Positions 6,313 through 12,333 of a DNA stretch of 14,592 nucleotides are shown piece by piece. The notes beneath the pieces are model-generated. The model searched no databases, was not told where the DNA came from, and saw only the letters and a program-made list of their open reading frames with translations. The position numbers and the translations under genes were made by a program. Origin of the DNA: an uncultured Eubacteriales bacterium (lineage in GTDB: Bacteria; Bacillota; Clostridia; Lachnospirales; Anaerotignaceae). Position 1 is the first letter of the stretch. The number at the start of each line of letters is the position of its first letter. The stretch spans positions 1-14,592 of the forward strand of contig CAKQPE010000043.1 in NCBI GenBank assembly GCA_934256695.1, read 5' to 3'.

Positions 6313-6318
6313 ATTATA
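6313..6318 (-). promoter_or_regulatory. Tentative -10 box for the M16 peptidase gene
   Basis: A consensus TATAAT lies on the minus strand between the pnp terminator and the M16 start. No good -35 is seen at 16-18 nt, where the sequence is the terminator T-run and stem. The location supports a promoter here but the sequence support is weak. Confidence 0.28.
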
Positions 6319-6328
6319 TTTTTTATTC

Positions 6329-6361
6329 AAAAAAACAGCCGCAAGCCATATGACTTGCGGC
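6329..6361 (-). terminator. Intrinsic terminator after pnp
   Basis: Stem GCCGCAAG (minus strand, 6361-6354) pairs with CTTGCGGC (6345-6338) around an 8-nt segment that itself contains CATATG. TG and seven Ts (6335-6329) follow. It lies 17 nt past the pnp stop. Confidence 0.93.
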
Positions 6362-6377
6362 AAAAGATTTTTATTTA

Positions 6378-8495
6378 TTATTTGTCTGCTTTAGCATCTT
6401 TAATTGAAAGATTAAGTCTGCCCTGCTGGTCGATTTCGAGAAGTTTAACAGTTACTTCGTCACCTACGGCAAGAACATCTTCAACTTTGTTTACACGTTC
6501 CTTTGATATTTTTGAGATATGAACAAGACCTTCTTTGCCGGGTGCAATTTCAACAAAAGCACCGAAAGCCATGAGTCTTGTTACCTTGCCTTCGTAAATC
6601 ATACCGGGTTCAGGATCCATAGTAATAGCCTTAACCATATCTACAGCCTTCTGCATCATAGCAGTGTCCTCACCCTTGATGAATACACGTCCGTCATCTT
6701 CTGTATCAATAGTACAGCCTGTTATTTCTATAATCTTCTTAATTGTCTTTCCTCTTGGGCCGATAAGTTCTGCAATCTTATCTACATCAATAGTAAGATT
6801 TACAATCTTAGGAGCATACTGAGAAAGTTCCGCTCTCGGCTCGGCAATGCATTTAAGCATAACTTCGTCAATGATATAGTCTCTTGCACGTTTTGTCTGC
6901 TCAAGAGCCTGTTCAATCATCTTGAATGTAAGACCTTTTATCTTCATATCCATCTGGATAGCTGTGATACCTTCGTGTGTACCGGCAACCTTAAAGTCCA
7001 TATCACCGAAGAAGTCCTCAAGGCCCTGAATGTCTGTCATCATAACAAAGTCATCATCTGTATCGCCTGTTACAAGACCTACGGAAATACCGGCTACAGG
7101 ACGTTTTATAGGTACACCTGCCGCCATAAGAGAAAGTGTTGAGCCACAGATACTTGCCTGGCTTGTAGAACCGTTTGAACTCATAATGTCTGAAACAAGT
7201 CTTATTGCATAAGGGAATGTTTCTTCATCAGGAATTACAGGAAGAAGGGCTCTTTCTGCCAAAGCACCGTGACCGATTTCACGTCTGCCCGGACCTCTTG
7301 AAGTCTTAGCCTCACCTGTTGTAAAGCCCGGCATATTGTAATGGTGGATATATCTCTTTGATACTTCCGATGTATCAAGACCGTCAAGTTTCTGTATTTC
7401 TGCCATAGCACCGAGTGTTGTAACAGTAAGGCACTGTGTCTGTCCTCTTGAGAAAAGAGCGGAACCGTGAGTTCTTGGAAGAATATCAACCTCTGCACTG
7501 AGCGGACGGATTTCTTCAAGCTGTCTGCCGTCAGGTCTTCTGTGGTCACGGAGAATCATATGACGTACTGTCATTTTTTCGAATTTATAAATACAGTCAT
7601 TTATTTCCTGATTTACTTTTTCTTCGTCACCGAGGATTTCTGCTATTTTTTCCGAAAGACTTGAAACAACTTCCTCTGTAATTTCGTTTAACTTAATATC
7701 TCTTTCCTGTTTCTTTTCGGCAAAAACAGCCTTTTCCATACGTTCTGTTGTGATGTATTCGCTTATAAGGTTGTATACATCTTCGTTTACGGCATATTCT
7801 TCGTATTTCTGTTTTTCAAGACCTTCTGCCTCAACAATAGTATCAATAAATTCAACTATCTTTACATTTTCTTCGTGAGCAAGACGTATAGCCTTCATCA
7901 TAAGGTCGTTAGGAACTTCTGATGCACCGGCTTCAATCATCATTACCTTGTCTTTCTTTGATACTACCGTAAGAGCAAGCTTGCTTGCTTCTCTCTGTGC
8001 AGAGTCAGGGTTTACAACAAGTTCACCGTCTACAAGACCGATATTAACAGAGCCTACAGGGTCTGTAAAAGGAATATCGGATATTGAAAGAGCTATTGAT
8101 GCACCCCATAAAGCCGCAACCTCAGGCTGGCAGTCCTGATCAACACTCATTACTGTTGCAACAACGGCAACATCGTTTCTGTAATCTTTAGGGAAAAGCG
8201 GACGGATAGGTCTGTCAATACATCTTGATGTAAGGATAGCCTTTTCACTTGGTCTGCCTTCTCTTTTTATAAATCCTCCAGGGATTTTACCTACTGAGTA
8301 GAGTCTTTCTTCGTAATCAATACTGAGAGGGAAAAAGTCAATTCCGTCTCTCGGTTTGTCAGATGCAGTAGCTGTAACAAGCACTACTGTATCACCGTAA
8401 TGAACAAGTGCGGCACCGTTGGCCTGTTCTGCAACACGACCGATGTCTACACTGAGAGTACGGCCTGCCACTTCTGTTGTATAAGTTCTGTACAT
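6378..8495 (-). CDS. pnp: Polyribonucleotide nucleotidyltransferase (PNPase)
   Basis: A 705-residue 3'-to-5' phosphorolytic exoribonuclease that releases nucleoside diphosphates and acts as a trimer in mRNA decay. Domains in order: first RNase PH core (about 10-145), linking helices (about 200-310), second RNase PH core (about 320-545), KH domain with GPRG at 579-582, and S1 domain from about 630. In the second core I see FSRGQT at 348-353, GSTSQAS at 442-448 and the metal-site GDMD at 497-500. The length is normal. The ATG follows AAGGAGA with 8 nt spacing. It lies downstream of rpsO, behind a terminator and a long leader hairpin, and ends in a strong terminator. I see no clear pnp promoter, so read-through from rpsO is possible. 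Confidence 0.98.
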   Translation of the reverse strand: MYRTYTTEVAGRTLSVDIGRVAEQANGAALVHYGDTVVLVTATASDKPRDGIDFFPLSIDYEERLYSVGKIPGGFIKREGRPSEKAILTSRCIDRPIRPLFPKDYRNDVAVVATVMSVDQDCQPEVAALWGASIALSISDIPFTDPVGSVNIGLVDGELVVNPDSAQREASKLALTVVSKKDKVMMIEAGASEVPNDLMMKAIRLAHEENVKIVEFIDTIVEAEGLEKQKYEEYAVNEDVYNLISEYITTERMEKAVFAEKKQERDIKLNEITEEVVSSLSEKIAEILGDEEKVNQEINDCIYKFEKMTVRHMILRDHRRPDGRQLEEIRPLSAEVDILPRTHGSALFSRGQTQCLTVTTLGAMAEIQKLDGLDTSEVSKRYIHHYNMPGFTTGEAKTSRGPGRREIGHGALAERALLPVIPDEETFPYAIRLVSDIMSSNGSTSQASICGSTLSLMAAGVPIKRPVAGISVGLVTGDTDDDFVMMTDIQGLEDFFGDMDFKVAGTHEGITAIQMDMKIKGLTFKMIEQALEQTKRARDYIIDEVMLKCIAEPRAELSQYAPKIVNLTIDVDKIAELIGPRGKTIKKIIEITGCTIDTEDDGRVFIKGEDTAMMQKAVDMVKAITMDPEPGMIYEGKVTRLMAFGAFVEIAPGKEGLVHISKISKERVNKVEDVLAVGDEVTVKLLEIDQQGRLNLSIKDAKADK

Positions 8496-8518
8496 TATTT
8501 ATTCTCCTTTTTCTTTCT

Positions 8519-8580
8519 GCACCATGGATGTTCAGCTTCAAAAACAACGTATTGTTTGCAAAGCTAAATATCCATAGTGC
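8519..8580 (-). promoter_or_regulatory. 62-nt imperfect hairpin in the pnp leader
   Basis: In the minus-strand RNA, GCAC, AUGGAU, UUAGCUU and AAACAA pair in order with GUGC, AUCCAU, AAGCUGA and UUGUUU. Two G-U wobbles and two small symmetric internal loops interrupt the stem. The apex is UACG, a UNCG-type tetraloop. The stem ends about 10 nt before the AAGGAGA ribosome site. It resembles, in layout only, the long leader stem of E. coli pnp that RNase III cuts in PNPase autoregulation. Confidence 0.7.
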
Positions 8581-8610
8581 TTAACAATAACTAAAAACCG
8601 ATGCTTAACA
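8578..8610. repeat. Direct repeat pair between rpsO and pnp
   Basis: TGCTTAACA occurs at 8578-8586 and again at 8602-8610, start-to-start distance 24 nt, between the rpsO terminator and the pnp leader hairpin. Could be a binding site or chance in AT-rich DNA. Confidence 0.35.
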
Positions 8611-8613
8611 TTG

Positions 8614-8644
8614 AAAAATAGAGAGGAGTTTTCTCCTCTCTATT
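8614..8644 (-). terminator. Intrinsic terminator after rpsO
   Basis: A perfect 12-bp stem (8633-8644 with 8617-8628) and an AAAA loop on the minus strand run into a five-T tract (8618-8614). It starts 10 nt after the rpsO stop. Confidence 0.85.
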
Positions 8645-8654
8645 AAACAGAAAA

Positions 8655-8912
8655 TTACTTTCTAAGACCAAGTTCAGCAATAAGGCTACGATATTTTTCG
8701 ATATCCTTATTTTTAAGGTAGTTAAGAAGACCACGTCTCTGACCTACCATTTTAAGAAGACCTCTTCTTGAATGATGGTCTTTCTTGTGTGATTTAAGGT
8801 GCTCTGTAAGAAGTTCGATTCTTGCTGTAAGAAGTGCAATCTGAACTTCAGGAGAACCTGTGTCTTCCGGTGTTCTGCCGTATTTAGCGATAATTTCTGT
8901 CTTGTTGATCAT
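8655..8912 (-). CDS. rpsO: 30S ribosomal protein S15
   Basis: An 85-residue primary-binding protein of the small subunit, which contacts the 16S rRNA three-way junction of the central domain. The family core DTGSPEVQIALLTARI is present, followed by HLKSHKKDHHSRRGLLKMVG, the rRNA-binding helix turn, and the LNYLKNKDIEKYRSLI helix. It is a few residues shorter at the N-terminus than B. subtilis S15 (89), normal for Clostridia. The ATG follows AGGAGG with a spacing of about 9 nt. It has its own promoter, leader and terminator, so although it sits between ribF and pnp it can be expressed independently. S15 commonly represses its own translation, and the leader here can fold. Confidence 0.97.
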   Translation of the reverse strand: MINKTEIIAKYGRTPEDTGSPEVQIALLTARIELLTEHLKSHKKDHHSRRGLLKMVGQRRGLLNYLKNKDIEKYRSLIAELGLRK

Positions 8913-9004
8913 TATTTGTTTCCTCCTAAAAATACTTTTATTATTTTATCCTTCAGCCAAGAACGGGATGGAGAACCCACACTCTGGGCTGTGGAATTAC
9001 AACG
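8913..9004 (-). promoter_or_regulatory. Foldable rpsO leader, candidate S15 autoregulatory element
   Basis: The predicted leader of about 92 nt contains a closing stem GGCTG/CAGCC (8987-8991 with 8954-8958), an inner GGG/CCC helix (8965-8967 with 8976-8978), and a competing CCACA/TGTGG helix (8977-8981 with 8990-8994) that overlaps both. Mutually exclusive helices upstream of the ribosome site fit a translational switch. S15-binding rpsO leaders are known in several bacterial groups. The specific fold here is inferred by eye. Confidence 0.45.
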
Positions 9005-9013
9005 CTTGTAATT
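8995..9013. promoter_or_regulatory. 19-bp palindrome over the rpsO start site, candidate operator
   Basis: AATTACAA (8995-9002) and TTGTAATT (9006-9013) are perfect reverse complements around CGC. The element overlaps the end of the -10 box and is centred on the predicted start site, as many repressor operators are. Transcripts starting near 9004 would include only half of it, which argues against an RNA hairpin. Confidence 0.45.
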
Positions 9014-9039
9014 TTATCATAAATAAAGCTCTATTGCAA
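9011..9039 (-). promoter_or_regulatory. Sigma-A-type promoter for rpsO
   Basis: TTGCAA (9039-9034) and TAAAAT (9016-9011) on the minus strand are separated by exactly 17 nt, in the 160-nt gap between ribF and rpsO. Start site expected near 9004. Confidence 0.75.
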
Positions 9040-9072
9040 CACAAATATATCGAAAAATCCATATTTATATTC

Positions 9073-10002
9073 TCAGATAGTTTCGCAGGAAAAATATTTT
9101 CTTGTATTTTCTTTATCTATTTCCAATCTTTTCGAAAGTTCATCAACATTCGAAAACTTAACTTCTCCTCTAAGAAATTTATAAAAATATGTCTTTATTT
9201 CTTTTCCGTATATATCACCGCTGAAATCAAATATATTTGTCTCAACTGTACGTTTAGTCCCATTTACTGTAGGGTTTGTTCCTACATTGGTCATGCTTAA
9301 ATATACTTTTCCGTCTACTTCGGTTTTTGTTGCATATACTCCGTCTGACGGAAGAAGTTTTTTATCATCGGCAATTATATTGGCTGTAGGAAAATTTATT
9401 TTTCTGCCTATTTTTCTGCCTTCGCCTACTTTGCCGTAAACAAAATAAGGTTCGCTCAAAAGTTCGTTTGCAAGATTTATATCTTTATTTATAATAGCTC
9501 GTCTTATTCTCGTAGAGCTGACCTTTTCTCCGTAAAGCTCTATCTCCGGCACTTTTATAACCTCCGCACCGTACTTTTCGCCTACTTTTTTAAGCAGTTC
9601 ATAGTCTCCTGCGGCACCCTTTCCGAAATGATAATCAAAGCCGACAACCAGAACCTTGCACTGCATTTTTTCAAATATTATTTCAGAAGCGAATTTTTCC
9701 GGACTCATTGCAGCAAACTCTTTTGTAAACGGATAATCCACATACAAATCAACACCCATATTTTCCAAAATCATTTTCTTTTCATCATCACTGCAAATAA
9801 GTCCTGTATTTGTTCTGTTTCCGAACAAATACATTGGATGCGGAAAAAACGAAAATACAACTGATTTAAGCTTTAATTTATGTGCCGAATTTAAAGTTAT
9901 ATTTATTAATTCTCTGTGGCCGAGATGTATTCCATCAAAATTTCCAAGTGTAATTGCCGTAGGCATTGTCTGATTAATTTCTTTACTGTTTATATATTCC
10001 AT
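9073..10002 (-). CDS. ribF: Bifunctional riboflavin kinase / FAD synthetase
   Basis: A 309-residue enzyme that phosphorylates riboflavin to FMN and adenylates FMN to FAD. The N-terminal nucleotidyltransferase domain has GNFDGIHLGH at residues 20-29, including the HLGH nucleotide motif, and SSTRIRR at 162-168. The C-terminal kinase domain starts near 185 with the glycine/arginine-rich GKVGEGRKIGR and INFPTAN at 202-208, then DGVYA and NVGTNPTVNG. The length is typical. The ATG at 10002 follows AAAGGTG at about 8 nt. It lies 12 nt after truB and is the last gene of the infB operon before the rpsO promoter. I see no clear terminator after it. Confidence 0.96.
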   Translation of the reverse strand: MEYINSKEINQTMPTAITLGNFDGIHLGHRELINITLNSAHKLKLKSVVFSFFPHPMYLFGNRTNTGLICSDDEKKMILENMGVDLYVDYPFTKEFAAMSPEKFASEIIFEKMQCKVLVVGFDYHFGKGAAGDYELLKKVGEKYGAEVIKVPEIELYGEKVSSTRIRRAIINKDINLANELLSEPYFVYGKVGEGRKIGRKINFPTANIIADDKKLLPSDGVYATKTEVDGKVYLSMTNVGTNPTVNGTKRTVETNIFDFSGDIYGKEIKTYFYKFLRGEVKFSNVDELSKRLEIDKENTRKYFSCETI

Positions 10003-10014
10003 TTTACTGCACCT

Positions 10015-10926
10015 TTATACAAGTATAGTAACAGGTTTAATCATAATACATTCTTTTTCAGCATCAAATTCAACCTTATACAATCCGTTTAAAATATTTT
10101 TGCTGTCAAAGGCGGTTACGGTTTCGCCTTCTTTTACTTTATCACTCTTTTTATCAAAAAAGTAACTGTATATTTTTCCGCCGTTATGGAGATATTTATC
10201 CGCCTTTTCATTTACATAAACCTTTTTGTAGTCACTTACGGCATCTGTCATAGTCAAAAATGCTTTTTCTGCCATATTATTTTGGCATAATTCTTTAAGT
10301 TTATCAATAGTTATGCTGTTTTCAATATTAAAATTTCCGCTTCTGCTTCTTATAAGGCTCGACATATATGCACCGCTTTCAAGCTTCTTTCCTATGTCAG
10401 CAGAAAGCGTTCTTATATATGTTCCTTTTGAGCAGTCAACGGATATTTTTATTTTCTTAGGCGGAAGAAATTCAAGAACCTCTATATTGTATATAGTAAC
10501 TCTCCTTGCTTTTCTTTCTACTTCTTTTCCCTGTCTTGCCAGCTCATAAAGCTTTTTACCGTTTATTTTTATTGCCGAGTACATAGGCGGAATCTGCATA
10601 TATTCGCCTTCAAAGGATTTTACAGCAGAAGTGATTTTTTCTTCGTCAAAGTCAAAATCGTATGTCTTTATTATTTCCCCCGATGAATCCTGAGTTGTGG
10701 TTTCTGCTCCAAATGTAATTTCGGCAATATATGTTTTCCCTGAGTTCATTATATAGTCAGCAAGCTTTGTTGCTTTTCCTACACATACAGGAAGGACACC
10801 TTCCGCATCGGGGTCAAGAGTACCTGTATGCCCTACTTTTTTTTGGTTTATGGTTTTTCTTACTATTGCAACAACATCATGTGATGTATAGCCTTTTTCT
10901 TTATATATATTTAAAATACCGTCCAT
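10015..10926 (-). CDS. truB: tRNA pseudouridine-55 synthase TruB
   Basis: A 303-residue enzyme that converts U55 of the tRNA T-arm to pseudouridine. The N-terminus GILNIYKEKGYTSHDVV is the family opening. Catalytic Asp38 lies in GHTGTLDPDAEGVLP. The conserved YSAIKINGKKLYELAR block and the SKGTYIRTL block follow. The C-terminal 80 or so residues are a PUA-like RNA-binding extension. The ATG at 10926 is chosen over the TTG at 10953 because GAGGT lies 7 nt upstream and the homologous start is here. Neighbours rbfA, nrnA and ribF match the common Firmicutes order. Confidence 0.96.
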   Translation of the reverse strand: MDGILNIYKEKGYTSHDVVAIVRKTINQKKVGHTGTLDPDAEGVLPVCVGKATKLADYIMNSGKTYIAEITFGAETTTQDSSGEIIKTYDFDFDEEKITSAVKSFEGEYMQIPPMYSAIKINGKKLYELARQGKEVERKARRVTIYNIEVLEFLPPKKIKISVDCSKGTYIRTLSADIGKKLESGAYMSSLIRSRSGNFNIENSITIDKLKELCQNNMAEKAFLTMTDAVSDYKKVYVNEKADKYLHNGGKIYSYFFDKKSDKVKEGETVTAFDSKNILNGLYKVEFDAEKECIMIKPVTILV

Positions 10927-10973
10927 CAAAATACCTCGGATATATACTGCCAATAATTTTAAGTGTCATTAGG

Positions 10974-10997
10974 TTTACATAAAATATATTATGTAAA
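10974..10997. repeat. Inverted repeat straddling the nrnA stop codon
   Basis: TTTACATAA (10974-10982) and TTATGTAAA (10989-10997) form a perfect 9-bp AU-rich stem with a 6-nt loop in the only sizeable gap of the infB operon. There is no T-run after it. It could be an RNA processing or stability element. Confidence 0.4.
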
Positions 10998-11960
10998 TTG
11001 TTTTTCTATTTCTTCGATTATATCTGCTGTTATTTTTTCTTTGTCGCCGCTTATGGTACAGCCTGCCGCTTTTGCGTGTCCTCCTCCACCGAAAATCTGA
11101 CATACAGCAGAAACATCTGCCGTATCTTCACTTCTCATGCTTACCTTAAACACACCTTTTGATTTCTCATATACAAAAAGAGAAACCTGACAGCCCGAAA
11201 TACCTTTCATATAATTTACTATCTCAGAAAGTCCGTCACTGTCTGTTCCGCACTGAGACATCTCATCAAGAGTCATTGATGAATAAACTATTCTGTCACA
11301 TGAACATCTTTTCATGTTCTCAAGGGCTTTCCCTAAAGCTTTTGCCTCTGAAAATTTTCTTGTATTGAAAATTGTGTTGTATATCTTATTAAAATCAAAC
11401 TTATATTTTATAAGCTCCGATGCAATACGTAATGTTTGAGAGCTTGTAGATGTATGCCTGAATCCACCTGTATCAAAAACAATTCCGGCATAAAGACAGC
11501 CGGCAATACTGTCCGGATTTTTAAATTCACCAAACATAGGACTTATTATTCTGTATATTACCTCACTGGCAGAAGAAGCATATTCGTCTGCATAGTTAAT
11601 CATACCGAAATAAGTATTGCTCTTATGGTGATCAATATTTACTCGTAATTGGGCTTTGTTATAACTTTCGCCGAAAGCACCAAGTCTTTCAATATCTCCG
11701 CAGTCAACGGAAACATATATGTCCGGAACAAAATCATCTATTGTATACTCAACAATATTTTCGGTAGGAATTACATTAAATGTATCGGAATATTCTTCAA
11801 GAAAAACCCTTGCTTTTCCTCCCATATCGTTTATGGCAAGAGCAAGGGCACAGGAAGCCCCGACAGCATCTCCGTCAGGACTTGTGTGTGCTGATACAGC
11901 TATGGTTTTATTTTTGTCGGAAAAGAGAATACTTCTTATTTCTTCAATAGAATTATTCAT
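10989..11960 (-). CDS. nrnA: DHH-family phosphoesterase NrnA (nanoRNase / pAp phosphatase)
   Basis: A 323-residue DHH-DHHA1 protein. It degrades short oligoribonucleotides and dephosphorylates pAp; relatives can hydrolyse cyclic dinucleotides or their pNpN products. Metal-binding motifs are HTSPDGDAVG from residue 25 (His25, Asp29, Asp31), DCGD at 86-89, DHH at 110-112 and Asp163 in FDTGGFRH. The DHHA1 substrate motif GGGGHAKAAG is at 291-300. No regulatory or membrane domain is attached, unlike GdpP. The ATG overlaps the rbfA stop by 8 nt, so the two are probably coupled. It is placed between rbfA and truB as in many Clostridia. Confidence 0.94.
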   Translation of the reverse strand: MNNSIEEIRSILFSDKNKTIAVSAHTSPDGDAVGASCALALAINDMGGKARVFLEEYSDTFNVIPTENIVEYTIDDFVPDIYVSVDCGDIERLGAFGESYNKAQLRVNIDHHKSNTYFGMINYADEYASSASEVIYRIISPMFGEFKNPDSIAGCLYAGIVFDTGGFRHTSTSSQTLRIASELIKYKFDFNKIYNTIFNTRKFSEAKALGKALENMKRCSCDRIVYSSMTLDEMSQCGTDSDGLSEIVNYMKGISGCQVSLFVYEKSKGVFKVSMRSEDTADVSAVCQIFGGGGHAKAAGCTISGDKEKITADIIEEIEKQFT

Positions 11961-12324
11961 CTGTATCCCTGCTTTCGCCTGATATTTCTCTTATAAGTTT
12001 ATCCATCTTAATGGCGTACTCAACAGAATCATCAAGCTTGAATATAAGCTCAGGTGTATTTCTTAAATTTACTCTTTCCGCAAGAAGATGTCTCATAAAG
12101 CCCGAAGCATTTTTAAGACCCTTCATTACGTTTGCCTTATCTTCTTCGTTGCCAAGAACTGATATAAATACCTTGCAGTATTTAAGGTCGGCTGTTGTTT
12201 CAACCTTGATTACACTTGTCATACTGCTCACTCTCGGATCTTTTACCTCTGTACGGATAATATTTGCGAGTTCTCTTGCGAGTTCATCATTTATTCTTAT
12301 CATTCTTGTGTTTGGTTTTCTCAT
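11953..12324 (-). CDS. rbfA: Ribosome-binding factor A
   Basis: A 123-residue single-KH-domain protein that binds the immature 30S subunit and assists 16S rRNA 5'-end maturation. Family blocks are RINDELARELANII near the start, VKDPRV, the VETTADLKYCKVFISV strands, and the C-terminal LRNTPELIFKLDDSVEYA. The length is normal. The ATG at 12324 is preceded by AAGGTGAT, which begins within the infB stop region; the gap to infB is 9 nt. The gene overlaps nrnA by 8 nt. Confidence 0.96.
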   Translation of the reverse strand: MRKPNTRMIRINDELARELANIIRTEVKDPRVSSMTSVIKVETTADLKYCKVFISVLGNEEDKANVMKGLKNASGFMRHLLAERVNLRNTPELIFKLDDSVEYAIKMDKLIREISGESRDTDE

Positions 12325-12333
12325 AGTATCACC

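Noticed and set aside
6519..7142. Long plus-strand open frame opposite pnp, and similar ones opposite copA and infB
   Set aside because: They are antisense shadows of clear PNPase, CopA and IF-2 genes, are cysteine- or serine-rich without family motifs, and lack ribosome sites.
10927..10988. Promoter for truB in the nrnA-truB gap
   Set aside because: A TAAAAT is present but no acceptable -35 at 16-18 nt. Co-transcription is more likely.
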